64,000 nt of DNA, taken from NCBI RefSeq assembly GCF_041197575.1, contig NZ_JBDKXB010000015.1:1-64000 (forward strand). Reading direction: 5' to 3'. Source of the DNA: Thioalkalicoccus limnaeus. Lineage in GTDB: Bacteria; Pseudomonadota; Gammaproteobacteria; Chromatiales; Chromatiaceae. The stretch's first letter is position 1. Every line of letters starts with the position of its first letter. The notes under the pieces are model-generated. The model saw only the letters and a program-made list of their open reading frames with translations, was not told the DNA's origin and did no database searches. The position numbers and the translations under genes were made by a program. Below, in pieces: positions 10,764 through 19,103 of this stretch.

Positions 10764-11729
10764 ATGTTCAAGAATGCCAGGCTGTATCGGCTGCACGAGC
10801 CCTTCCCGCTCGCCGCGGCGGCGCTTGAAGAACGGCTGGCGGCGCGGCGCTTTCGTCCCTGCGGACCACTCGAGACCGCGACATTGGGCTGGACACCACC
10901 GTTTCGCGACGGGCCCGATGAACACGGCCGTCTCGTCCACGCCTCGAGCGGTTGTCTCTTGATCTGCGCGCGACGCCAGGAACGGCTGCTGCCGGGCTCG
11001 GTCGTGACCGAAGCCCTCGAGGAACGCGTCAGCGAGATCGAAGGCAACGAGGTCCGCACGGTCGGTCGCAGCGAACGGCGGCGTCTGCGCGAAGGGATCC
11101 TCGCGGAGCTGCTGCCGCGGGCCTTCACCCGGTCGCGGCGGATCCTCGCCTATCTCGATACCGTCGCCGGCTGGCTGGTCGTCGATGCCGCCAGCGACAA
11201 GGTCGCCGAGGACCTGGTCAGCCTGCTGCGCGAGACCCTCGACTCCTTGCCGGCGACGCCGCCTCGGCCGCCCGGCGTGCCCGCGACCCGGATGACCGAC
11301 TGGCTGAAGGGCGGACGTGGACCCCAGGGATTCGAGCTCGGCGATGCCTGCGAACTGCGCGACCCGCGCGACACCCAGTCGGTGATCCGCTGCCGTGGTC
11401 AGGATCTCGCGGGCGAGGAGATCGCCACCCACCTGCGCGCCGGCAAACAGGCGGTCCAGCTCGCGCTCGACTGGCACGAACGGCTGGCCTTCGTGCTCGG
11501 CGAGGATCTCGCGCTGAAGCGGCTCCGGCTCGCGGACGAGTTGCTCGAGGGGGCCGAGGAGCAGGACGAAGAAGACCCGCTGGTCCGTTTCGAAGCTGGA
11601 TTCACGCTGCTGGCCGGCGAACTGCGCGGCCTGATCGAGGAACTCGCCCAGGTCTTCGAGCTGACCGACCAAGGTGCGCAAACCGCACCGCGAGCCGAGG
11701 ACCAGGCCGCAGCCGGTCAAACCCGATAG
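10764..11729 (+). CDS. rdgC: Recombination-associated protein RdgC
   Basis: A 321-residue RdgC-family protein. It opens MFKNARLYRL and carries ASGCLLICARRQERLLPGSVV, DTVAGWLVVDAAS and LALDWHERLAFVLGEDL, all conserved in the family. RdgC is a ring-shaped double-strand DNA-binding protein on the nucleoid that restrains RecA filaments. I use the ATG at 10764 because AGGAGG lies six bases before it, although the frame opens earlier. Its stop overlaps the end of the convergent epimerase gene by 13 bases, so the two share their 3' ends. Confidence 0.93.
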   Translation: MFKNARLYRLHEPFPLAAAALEERLAARRFRPCGPLETATLGWTPPFRDGPDEHGRLVHASSGCLLICARRQERLLPGSVVTEALEERVSEIEGNEVRTVGRSERRRLREGILAELLPRAFTRSRRILAYLDTVAGWLVVDAASDKVAEDLVSLLRETLDSLPATPPRPPGVPATRMTDWLKGGRGPQGFELGDACELRDPRDTQSVIRCRGQDLAGEEIATHLRAGKQAVQLALDWHERLAFVLGEDLALKRLRLADELLEGAEEQDEEDPLVRFEAGFTLLAGELRGLIEELAQVFELTDQGAQTAPRAEDQAAAGQTR

Positions 11730-12724
11730 TAGTCGCGATACCAGGCGACGAACCGCTCGACGCCGACGGCGACCGGCGTCGACGGCCGATAGCCGGTGTC
11801 GGCGACCAGGTCGGCGACATCGGCGTAGGTGTCCGGCACATCGCCGGGCTGCAACGGCAGCAGCCGCTTCTCGGCGGTGCGGCCGAGGCACCGCTCGAGC
11901 AACTCGATGTAGTCCATCAACTCGACCGGCTGGTTGTTGCCGATATTGTAGAGGCGGTACGGCGCCAGGCTGGTGGCCGCATCGGGGGCCGCGCCGGACC
12001 ACGTGGGGTTCGGTTCCGGTGGCCGGTCCAGGACCCGGATCACCCCCTCGACGATGTCATCGACATAGGTGAAGTCACGCCGGTGGCGTCCGTAATTGAA
12101 GACCTCGATCGGTTCACCGGCGAGGATCGCCCGCGTGAACTTGAACAGGGCCATGTCCGGCCGCCCCCAGGGGCCGTAGACGGTGAAGAAGCGCAGACCG
12201 GTGGTCGGGATCCGGTACAGATGGCTATAGGTGTGGGCCATCAGCTCGTTGGCCTTCTTGCTCGCCGCATAGAGGCTCAGCGGGTGATCGACGTTGTCAT
12301 GGACCGAAAAGGGCATCCGGGTATTCGCACCATAGACCGAGCTGCTGGAGGCGTACACCAGATGCTCGACCCCGGTCTGCCGGCAGCCTTCGAGGATATG
12401 GGCGAAGCCGACCAGGTTGCTGTCGACGTAGGCCATCGGGTTCTCGATCGAATAGCGCACGCCGGCTTGCGCGGCCAGGTTGACGACGCGGTCCGGCCGG
12501 TAGCGCTCGAAGGCCGCCGCGACGCCCGCGCGATCCTCGATGTCGAGGCGCAGATCGGTGAAGCACGGATGATCCAGCGTGCGCGCCAAACGGGCGCGTT
12601 TCAAGGCCACATCGTAATAGTCGTTGAGGTTATCGACGCCGACGACCTCATCACCACGGTCCAACAGCCGTATTGCCAGCGCCGAACCGATGAAGCCGGC
12701 GCTCCCTGTGATCAATACCTTCAT
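11717..12724 (-). CDS. NAD-dependent epimerase, UDP-glucuronate 4-epimerase type
   Basis: A 335-residue extended SDR. The NAD-binding fold is MKVLITGSAGFIGSAL, followed by GDEVVGVDNLNDYYDVALK, a form typical of CapI/LspL-type UDP-glucuronate 4-epimerases. The catalytic set is the S/T in YASSSSVYG and Y-x3-K in SLYAASKKANE. RDFTYVDDIVEGVIRVLD is also characteristic. It would supply UDP-galacturonate for LPS or capsule. The frame continues far upstream, but the ATG at 12722-12724 begins the Rossmann fold. It lies 80 bases after the FGGY kinase, across an inverted-repeat spacer. Confidence 0.9.
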   Translation of the reverse strand: MKVLITGSAGFIGSALAIRLLDRGDEVVGVDNLNDYYDVALKRARLARTLDHPCFTDLRLDIEDRAGVAAAFERYRPDRVVNLAAQAGVRYSIENPMAYVDSNLVGFAHILEGCRQTGVEHLVYASSSSVYGANTRMPFSVHDNVDHPLSLYAASKKANELMAHTYSHLYRIPTTGLRFFTVYGPWGRPDMALFKFTRAILAGEPIEVFNYGRHRRDFTYVDDIVEGVIRVLDRPPEPNPTWSGAAPDAATSLAPYRLYNIGNNQPVELMDYIELLERCLGRTAEKRLLPLQPGDVPDTYADVADLVADTGYRPSTPVAVGVERFVAWYRDYYRV

Positions 12725-12739
12725 GGATGCCCCTGGAAC

Positions 12740-12795
12740 AGGTTGGAAAGGACGGATGGCTCGGATAGGACGGTTACTATAACCGAGTCCAACCT
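12740..12795 (-). promoter_or_regulatory. Nested inverted repeats before the epimerase gene
   Basis: AGGTTGGA (12740-12747) pairs with TCCAACCT (12788-12795), and within this CGGTTA (12771-12776) pairs with TAACCG (12780-12785). Both pairs are perfect. On the minus strand the segment also reads TTGGAC followed by TTATAG, a weak promoter-like arrangement. It may be an operator, an attenuator or a terminator of the upstream kinase gene. I cannot choose between these. Confidence 0.35.
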
Positions 12796-12804
12796 TTGCG
12801 CCGC

Positions 12805-14160
12805 CTAAGACAGGCCGGGAACCGACGCCGGCCGCGATGACCCGCTGCTCGCGGTCAGCGCCAAACGAGCCGCGCCGTAGGCGGCCTCCTGCTGCCGGGC
12901 CTGGCCGACCGGCACGCCGAGCTTGCGGGCACGAATCCTCGCCCAAGCCGAGTTGCCGGCGCCGCCGCCGACGGTCAGGATCCGTGTCGGGCGCGGCGCG
13001 CCGAGCTCCGCGAGACGTCGATAGCCCGCGGCCTCGATCGCCGCGATGCCCTCGAACAGCCCTTGCAGGAACATCAGGTCGTCGGCCGGGCGCGGCGTCA
13101 GCCGCGGGGCACAGGTCGGATCGGCGATCGGGAAGCGCTCGCCCGGCGCCGGCAGCGGATAATAATCGAGCCCGGTCGATCCCTCTGGGTCCATCCGCGC
13201 CGACAGCTGCGCGATCCGGTCGTCGTCGAAGAAGCGGCGCAGGACGGCCCCGCCGCTGTTCGAAGCCCCGCCGGCCAGCCACAGATCGCCGAACCGGTGG
13301 CTGTAGACACCGCTCGATGGATCGGCGACCGGCGTGCCACTCAGCACCTTGACGACCAGCGTGCTGCCGAGACTGGTGACGGCCTCGCCCGGTGTCGCGA
13401 TCCCGGTCGCGATGACGGCGGCCGTGCTGTCGGTGGTGCCGGCAACCAGTGCGGTCCCGGCCGCGAGACCGGTCGGCTCGACAAGACGGGGATCAAGCAC
13501 ACCGATCGGCGTGCCGGGCGCGACGACATCCGGCAGGCGCACCGGTGCCAGCGCAAGGCCGTCCAGCCAATCGGGCCAGGCCTCGGCAACCTGGTCGAAG
13601 CCGAGCTTCAGCGCGTTGTTCCAATCGCTGATGCCGTAGCGCGCGCCCAAGCGTCCCAGAACCCAGTCGGCCTGGTGCAACACCAGAACCTCCCGATCCA
13701 CGGCAAGACGCTCGCGCAGATACAACACCTTGGCCAGGCTCGCGCTCGCCCCGCGCGCCGGGCTCGCCGATGGCGCGAGCGCCGCAACCCGCTCAGCCGC
13801 GGCCACCGCCCGGCGATCGTCGTACATCAACGCCGACCCCAATGGGTGGCCGTCGGGCGTCGCCAACAGCACCGTGGCCGAGGTCGCATCGACGGATAGC
13901 GCCCGGCAGCGGTGGCCCAGCAGCCGCCCCGTCAGGTCACGCAGGACCGCGACGGTCGCGCTCCACCAATCCTCTGGATCCTGCTCGCGGCCGCCGTCGG
14001 CACCGCTGCGTGACGGTGGCAACGAGGCTCGGGCCGCGGCCAGGAGCGCGCCCGCCGCATCGATGGCGACGGCGCGACAGCCTGAGGTACCCAGATCGAT
14101 CCCAATCCAGCAGGGTGCCCGCGCCTCGCCCGCGACGCCGAATCGATCGGCGGCCGGCAC
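12805..14160 (-). CDS. FGGY-family carbohydrate kinase (xylulokinase/ribulokinase-like)
   Basis: A 451-residue sugar kinase. The phosphate-1 motif is IGIDLGTSGCRAVAID, the central region is GTTDSTAAVIATG, and the C-terminal adenosine-binding motifs are LAGGASNSGGAVLRRFF and TVGGGAGNSAWARIRARKLG. The GTG at 14158-14160 overlaps the queF stop region (TGAGGTG) and best fits the family N-terminus, although the frame extends upstream. LGTSGCRAVAID resembles the short putative ribulokinases of phototrophs (AtXK-1/SePSK type) more than E. coli XylB. The substrate, D-xylulose or D-ribulose, is therefore open. The D-ribulose route would feed ribulose 5-phosphate to the Calvin cycle. Confidence 0.85.
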   Translation of the reverse strand: MPAADRFGVAGEARAPCWIGIDLGTSGCRAVAIDAAGALLAAARASLPPSRSGADGGREQDPEDWWSATVAVLRDLTGRLLGHRCRALSVDATSATVLLATPDGHPLGSALMYDDRRAVAAAERVAALAPSASPARGASASLAKVLYLRERLAVDREVLVLHQADWVLGRLGARYGISDWNNALKLGFDQVAEAWPDWLDGLALAPVRLPDVVAPGTPIGVLDPRLVEPTGLAAGTALVAGTTDSTAAVIATGIATPGEAVTSLGSTLVVKVLSGTPVADPSSGVYSHRFGDLWLAGGASNSGGAVLRRFFDDDRIAQLSARMDPEGSTGLDYYPLPAPGERFPIADPTCAPRLTPRPADDLMFLQGLFEGIAAIEAAGYRRLAELGAPRPTRILTVGGGAGNSAWARIRARKLGVPVGQARQQEAAYGAARLALTASSGSSRPASVPGLS

Positions 14161-14161
14161 C

Positions 14162-14551
14162 TCAGGGCAGTTCCACGCGTGGCGGGATGGCCCAACCGGC
14201 CGCCCGGTGTTCGGCGACAACGGTCGTATAGATGCCGCCGCGGACATTGAAATCGGCGGTCAGTCGCATGAAGCGCGGCGCGATCGCCGCGACCAGATCC
14301 GCGAGGATGCGGTTCGTGACGGCCTCATGAAAGGCCCCTTCGTCGCGGAACGACCAGACATAGAGCTTCAGCGATTTCAGCTCCACGCAAAGGGCTTCGG
14401 GAACGTATTCGAGCGTCAGCTCCGCGAAATCGGGCTGGCCGGTCTTCGGGCATAGGCAGGTGAATTCCGGCACCCGGATACGGATCGTATAATCACGGCC
14501 CGGTTCCGGGTTGGCGAAGGTCTCGAGGTCTCGGCTCGGCGTGCTGGGCAT
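14162..14551 (-). CDS. queF: 7-cyano-7-deazaguanine reductase QueF (type I)
   Basis: A 129-residue tunnel-fold enzyme that reduces preQ0 to preQ1 with NADPH for queuosine synthesis. The catalytic cysteine is C34 in FTCLCPKTGQPDFA, with D41 as general acid. The QueF motif is ELKSLKLY at residues 57-64. Length and motif order match the short, single-domain type I enzyme (as in Bacillus), not the long fused E. coli type. The next gene on this strand, the FGGY kinase, starts immediately after its stop. Confidence 0.95.
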   Translation of the reverse strand: MPSTPSRDLETFANPEPGRDYTIRIRVPEFTCLCPKTGQPDFAELTLEYVPEALCVELKSLKLYVWSFRDEGAFHEAVTNRILADLVAAIAPRFMRLTADFNVRGGIYTTVVAEHRAAGWAIPPRVELP

Positions 14552-14604
14552 TGCAGGTCTCTCTATTCGGTTACTCGCCGGGCATCGGCGTGATCGCGCC
14601 GATA

Positions 14605-14826
14605 TCAGCGACGATCGTCGTCAGTGTCGGCCTCGGGCCAGGACGTCGTGGATTCATCGTCGGACCCCGGTACGGGGATACGCCGCTCTTCATTCAGCCA
14701 TTCGCCGAGGTCGATCAGCCGGCAGCGCTTGCTGCAGAAGGGCCGCCATGTGGACGCCTCGATCCACGGCACCAACCGGCCGCAGGTCGGACAAGGAACG
14801 CTGGCCGGAGTGGTGGTCGAGGTCAT
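14605..14826 (-). CDS. yacG: DNA gyrase inhibitor YacG
   Basis: A 73-residue zinc-ribbon protein with four cysteines, C12 and C15 (CPTCG) and C31 and C35 (FCSKRC), followed by LIDLGEWLNEERRIP, the family core. The C-terminus is acidic. YacG binds GyrB and blocks DNA binding by gyrase. The ATG at 14824-14826 gives the normal family length. It follows zapD by 23 bases; the zapD-yacG order is the standard gammaproteobacterial arrangement. Confidence 0.92.
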   Translation of the reverse strand: MTSTTTPASVPCPTCGRLVPWIEASTWRPFCSKRCRLIDLGEWLNEERRIPVPGSDDESTTSWPEADTDDDRR

Positions 14827-14849
14827 CGCGATGAACCGCCGAACGAGGG

Positions 14850-15617
14850 TCAGAACACGCAGCAGGCCAGGGTAAAGGCCACCTCGTCTCGACACTGGAC
14901 CGGCTTCTCGCCAGCGGGGGCCTCCATGAAGCGGATGCTGAAGCGGTTTTTATGGCCGCTGATCTCCGGGTACAGGATGCCGTCGCCATCGAGTCCGACG
15001 CGCACCATCTGGGCCGGCGCCTGTGGATCCAGCGCCTCTTGGAAGAAGCCCAGAGGCGCCGTCATCGGCCGCGGCGCCGCACTGGTCCTCGTCAGCGACA
15101 GGATCAGTTCGATCGCATCGCTGGCCGGGTGCAGATCCGCCATCCAGTCGGCGAGCGCCTGACGCCGCGCCGCAGCCGGTTGCGACAACCAACGGTGGTA
15201 CAGAGGCAGGTCGAAGCCGCAAGTTCCGCCAGGGATCGCCACGCGCTGGGCGACGCTCTTCAACAGACTGTCCTCGCGCGCGCGCTGACCGAGCTGGCTG
15301 GCGCGGTCATGCAGGCGGCTGGTGACGTCACCGAGATCAGCCAGGATCCGGTCGAGCGTCCCCTTGTGCACGCCGGGTTGATGGCGAACCCGGTTCAGCG
15401 TGGCGATGAGCCGATCGAGTTCCTTCAACAACTCGTTCCTCACATCGGCGCGGGCGCTGATCGCGACGATGTCGAGCAGTGCCTCGATCGCACCGCGGGT
15501 ATCCCATGGGTCATCGCCACCCATGAAATGCTGGGTCTTCGCAAACAGATGCTCGAGCCGCAACAGGGTCCGGGTACGTTCGTTGAGCGGGTGTTCGTAT
15601 ACAATCTGTGAGGACAC
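14850..15617 (-). CDS. zapD: Cell division protein ZapD
   Basis: A 255-residue FtsZ-crosslinking protein. The N-terminus YEHPLNERTRTLLRLEHLF is diagnostic for ZapD (YacF/DUF1342), and GTCGFDLPLYHRWL and NRFSIRFMEA further support it. The frame is open upstream to 15728, but the GTG at 15615-15617 gives the usual length of about 250 residues and sits just before the conserved N-terminus. It acts at the cytoplasmic face of the Z-ring. yacG follows directly. Confidence 0.92.
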   Translation of the reverse strand: MSSQIVYEHPLNERTRTLLRLEHLFAKTQHFMGGDDPWDTRGAIEALLDIVAISARADVRNELLKELDRLIATLNRVRHQPGVHKGTLDRILADLGDVTSRLHDRASQLGQRAREDSLLKSVAQRVAIPGGTCGFDLPLYHRWLSQPAAARRQALADWMADLHPASDAIELILSLTRTSAAPRPMTAPLGFFQEALDPQAPAQMVRVGLDGDGILYPEISGHKNRFSIRFMEAPAGEKPVQCRDEVAFTLACCVF

Positions 15618-15809
15618 GTGGTCGACCTGCGGTGACTCGGCACGGAGAGGGTTGGTGGGCTGGATCCTGCCTTGGATTCTCCGGAATAATCGGGTCGGGG
15701 TAAATAGGGGGGCCTTGGTCAGGGGCACGAGCCGCTCGATGCCAATCGCAGATCATTGGCCCTATTTCGGACGCATCCGAGGCCGACCCGATCCTTAGGA
15801 GTACGCTTC

Positions 15810-17348
15810 ATGCCAGAGACCTTGAGGTTGCGCCGAGTCGCGATCGACACCTACCACGAGAACGTCGCCTATCTGCATCGGGATTGTCTAGCCTACCGCA
15901 GCGAGGGTTTTCAGGCCTTGAACAAGCTGGAGATCCACGTCAACGGCGATGGGCCACCGGTGCTCGCCGTGCTCAATGTCGTCGACGACCCCGCGATCAC
16001 GGCCCGCGACGAGCTCGGCCTGTCCGAGCAGGCCTTCGCCCAGCTCGGCGTCGCCGAAGGGACGCCGGCACGAATCGCCCAGGCGCAGCCGCCGGACTCG
16101 CTCGGCGCCGTGCATCGCAAGATCCACGGCGAGCGGCTCGACCAGGCCGAGTACCACGCGATCGCCCAAGATATCGTCGGCAACCGCTACTCCAAGATCG
16201 AGATGTCGGCGTTCATCGTCGCCTGTGCCCAAACCGGGCTCGAACGCGACGAGGTCCTAGCACTGACCCGCGCAATGCTCGACAGTGGCGAGCGGCTCGA
16301 CTGGGGCGAACCGCTGGTCGTCGACAAGCACTGCATCGGCGGCGTCCCCGGTAATCGCACGTCGCTGATCGTCGTGCCGATCGTCGCGGCCCATGGCCTC
16401 TTGTGTCCGAAGACCTCGAGCCGCGCGATCACGTCGCCGGCCGGCACCGCCGACACGATGGAATGCCTGGCCCGGGTCACGCTGGATCCGCGCGAACTGC
16501 GCGCGATCGCGCAGCGCGAACGTGGCTTTCTCGCGTGGGGTGGCACGGCCCGGCTGGCTCCGGCCGACGATGTGCTGATCGCGGTCGAGCGCCCGCTGTC
16601 GCTCGATTCGCCGGGCCAGATGGTCGCGTCGATTCTGGCGAAAAAGCTCGCGGCCGGTTCGACGCACTTGATCGTCGACATCCCGATCGGCCCCAGCGCG
16701 AAGATCCGCCACACCCGGGATGCGCTGCGGCTGCGCAAGCTCTTCGAGTTCGTCGGCGACAGCCTCGGGCTGACACTCGAGGTCCTGCTGACCGACGGCC
16801 GCCAGCCCATCGGTCGCGGCGTGGGGCCGGTCCTCGAGGTCCGCGACGCACTTCAGGTTCTGCGCAACGACCCGCAGGCCCCGGCCGATCTGCGCGCGAA
16901 ATCGCTGCTACTGGCCGGGCATCTGCTGGAACTGGACCCGCAGGTTCGCGGCGGGGCCGGGCAAGCCCTGGCCGAGGAGATCCTGGTGTCCGGGCGCGCC
17001 TGGGCGAAGATGGAGGCGCTGATCGACGCCCAGGGCCGCAACCGCGAGCCGCCGACCCTCGGCGCGTTGCGCCACGAGGTCGTCGCGGACAACGACGGCA
17101 TCGTCTGCGCGATCGACAACCGCCAGATCGCGCGCATTGCGCGCCTCGCGGGCGCGCCGCTCGACCCGGGGGCCGGCGTCGACCTCTACCGCCGACTCGG
17201 CGAGCCGGTCCGCGCCGGCGACGCCCTCTATGCGATCCACGCCGAGTTCCCGGCGGACTTTCGTTTTGCCCGCGCGCAGGCCGCGCGCCATCCCGGCTAT
17301 CGGATCGGGGAGCCCGGGACCACAATCGCCGAAGAAGGTGTCGCATGA
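15810..17348 (+). CDS. AMP phosphorylase / thymidine phosphorylase family protein (archaeal type)
   Basis: A 512-residue member of the nucleoside phosphorylase-II fold. It has an extra N-terminal domain of about 90 residues, as in archaeal AMP phosphorylase; bacterial DeoA lacks it. Phosphate-binding residues lie in VDKHCIGGVPGNRTS (residues 171-185). The signature TSSRAITSPAGTADTME (residues 202-218) matches the archaeal form. The known archaeal reaction is AMP + Pi to adenine + ribose 1,5-bisphosphate. The ATG at 15810 has TAGGAG nine bases upstream. The stop overlaps the ATG of the PRPP synthase gene (ATGA), so the two are translationally coupled. Thymidine phosphorylase activity cannot be excluded. 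Confidence 0.88.
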   Translation: MPETLRLRRVAIDTYHENVAYLHRDCLAYRSEGFQALNKLEIHVNGDGPPVLAVLNVVDDPAITARDELGLSEQAFAQLGVAEGTPARIAQAQPPDSLGAVHRKIHGERLDQAEYHAIAQDIVGNRYSKIEMSAFIVACAQTGLERDEVLALTRAMLDSGERLDWGEPLVVDKHCIGGVPGNRTSLIVVPIVAAHGLLCPKTSSRAITSPAGTADTMECLARVTLDPRELRAIAQRERGFLAWGGTARLAPADDVLIAVERPLSLDSPGQMVASILAKKLAAGSTHLIVDIPIGPSAKIRHTRDALRLRKLFEFVGDSLGLTLEVLLTDGRQPIGRGVGPVLEVRDALQVLRNDPQAPADLRAKSLLLAGHLLELDPQVRGGAGQALAEEILVSGRAWAKMEALIDAQGRNREPPTLGALRHEVVADNDGIVCAIDNRQIARIARLAGAPLDPGAGVDLYRRLGEPVRAGDALYAIHAEFPADFRFARAQAARHPGYRIGEPGTTIAEEGVA

Positions 17349-18262
17349 CCGCCGGCCACGCCCCCCTGGTCCTCGCCTTCCCCGAAGGGCTCGCCGCCGC
17401 GCAGCGCCTCGCACAGGCCGCCGGTGGCCGCTGCGCGGCGATCGGCCACCATCGCTTTCCCGATGGCGAAACCCGTCTGCGGCTGCCGACACCGCTGCCG
17501 CCCGACCTGATCTTCTACCGCAGCCTCGATCACCCGAACCCGAAACTGATCGAACTGGCGATCGCTGCGCGGACCGCGCGCGAACTCGGCGCGCGGCACC
17601 TGACGCTGGTGGCCCCTTATCTATGCTACATGCGTCAGGACCAGGCCTTCGTCCCCGGCGAAGCGGTCAGCCAGCGCATCGTCGGCGCCTTGCTCGCCGA
17701 TTGGTTCGACGCGCTGATCACCGTCGATCCACACCTGCATCGAATCCATCACCTGACCGAGGCCGTCCCGCTCGCACGCGCCGAGAGCCTGACCGCGGCC
17801 GCGCTGATGGCGGACTTTCTCGACCAACGCTTTCGCGCCGCCGGGCTTCCGCCGCCCCATCTCGTCGGGCCCGATCAAGAATCCGAGCAATGGGTCGCGG
17901 CGGTCGCCGCGCCGCATCGGCTCACCTATGGCGTCGGCGTCAAGGAACGCCGTGGCGATCGCGAAGTCGCGATCCGCTTCGCCCGTCAGGATTGCGCGGG
18001 ACGTCACCTGGTACTGATCGACGACGTCGCGAGCACCGGCCATACCCTCGAGGTCGCGGCCCGGGCGTTGGCCGAGCACCGGCCCGCATCGATCTCGGTC
18101 CTGGTGACGCACGCGCTGTTCGTCGACGACGCGGTGGCGCGGCTCGGCACGGCCGGCGTCTCTGAGATCTGGAGCAGCGACAGCATCCCGCACGCGACGA
18201 ACCAGCTGGCGCTGGCCCCGCTCCTCGCTCGGGCCTTGGTCCCGTCCGTGGCGGTGCGATGA
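17345..18262 (+). CDS. prs: Ribose-phosphate pyrophosphokinase (PRPP synthase), divergent
   Basis: A 305-residue PRPP synthase-family protein, shorter than classical Prs (about 315). The ATP loop reads MRQDQAFVPGEAVS (residues 96-109), not the classical RQDRK form. GPDQESEQWV (175-184) stands where classical enzymes have SPDxGG. The flexible-loop lysine lies in VKERRGD, and the PRPP loop is DDVASTGHT (226-234). These features resemble the archaeal/class III branch. It would convert ribose 5-phosphate + ATP to PRPP + AMP. Its coupling to an AMP phosphorylase makes a nucleotide-ribose recycling role likely. A second, classical prs probably exists elsewhere in the genome; that cannot be checked here. 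Confidence 0.85.
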   Translation: MTAGHAPLVLAFPEGLAAAQRLAQAAGGRCAAIGHHRFPDGETRLRLPTPLPPDLIFYRSLDHPNPKLIELAIAARTARELGARHLTLVAPYLCYMRQDQAFVPGEAVSQRIVGALLADWFDALITVDPHLHRIHHLTEAVPLARAESLTAAALMADFLDQRFRAAGLPPPHLVGPDQESEQWVAAVAAPHRLTYGVGVKERRGDREVAIRFARQDCAGRHLVLIDDVASTGHTLEVAARALAEHRPASISVLVTHALFVDDAVARLGTAGVSEIWSSDSIPHATNQLALAPLLARALVPSVAVR

Positions 18263-18353
18263 TAGAATCGAGTGATTTCCGTATCTGATCACGTCATTGA
18301 CTGCCGCCGACCCGAGGCCGGGCGCGCGGCCCTGCCAGCACGAGAGAGACACC

Positions 18354-19103
18354 ATGGCCGGTCACAGCAAATGGGCCAACATCAAGCACCGCAAGGCGGC
18401 CCAAGACAAGCAACGCGGTAAGGTCTGGACCAAACTGATCCGCGAGGTCACGGTCGCGGCCCGCGAGGGTGGAGCGGATCCGACCGCCAACCCGCGTCTG
18501 CGCCTGGCGATGGACAAGGCGTTCGGCGCCAACATGCCGCGCGACACGGTCGAGCGCGCGATCAAACGGGGTGCCGGCGACACCGAGGGCGAGAACTACG
18601 AGGAGATCCGCTACGAAGGCTACGGCCCCGGCGGCACCGCGCTGATGGTCGACTGCCTGACCGACAACCGCAACCGCACCGCCGCCGAGGTCCGCCACGC
18701 CTTCAGCAAGCACGGCGGCAACCTCGGCACCGACGGTTCGGTCGCCTACCTTTTCACGAAACAGGGCATCATCAGCTTCCAGCCCGGAACCAATGAAGAC
18801 GCCGTGATCGAGGTCGCCCTGGAGGCCGGTGCCGACGACGTGGTCGTCAACGACGACAGCTCGCTCGACGTGATTACGACGCCGGACGGCTTCGCCGCGG
18901 TCAAGGAAGCCCTAACCGCGGCCGGCTTCGACACCGAGGCCGCCGAGATCACCTTCAACGCCTCGACCCAAGCTGAATTGGACGCCGACACCGCCGAACG
19001 CCTGCTCAAACTGGTCGAGGTCCTCGAGGATCTCGACGATGTCCAGGAGGTCTATCACAACGCCGACATCGCCGACGAAATCATGGCCGCGCTCGACGCG
19101 TGA
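18354..19103 (+). CDS. yebC: YebC/PmpR-family protein
   Basis: A 249-residue protein opening MAGHSKWANIKHRKAAQDK, the invariant YebC start, and containing GGNLGTDGSVAYLF and EDLDDVQEVYHNAD near the C-terminus. The family was annotated as transcriptional regulators; some members have since been shown to help ribosomes through proline-rich stretches. The ATG at 18354 has GAGAGAG upstream. It precedes ruvC with a GTGA overlap, the usual yebC-ruvC order. Confidence 0.95.
   Translation: MAGHSKWANIKHRKAAQDKQRGKVWTKLIREVTVAAREGGADPTANPRLRLAMDKAFGANMPRDTVERAIKRGAGDTEGENYEEIRYEGYGPGGTALMVDCLTDNRNRTAAEVRHAFSKHGGNLGTDGSVAYLFTKQGIISFQPGTNEDAVIEVALEAGADDVVVNDDSSLDVITTPDGFAAVKEALTAAGFDTEAAEITFNASTQAELDADTAERLLKLVEVLEDLDDVQEVYHNADIADEIMAALDA

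Noticed and set aside
12740..13282. Upstream extension of the epimerase frame
   Set aside because: It runs antiparallel in another frame through the FGGY kinase, is arginine/alanine-rich and lies before the obvious Rossmann start.
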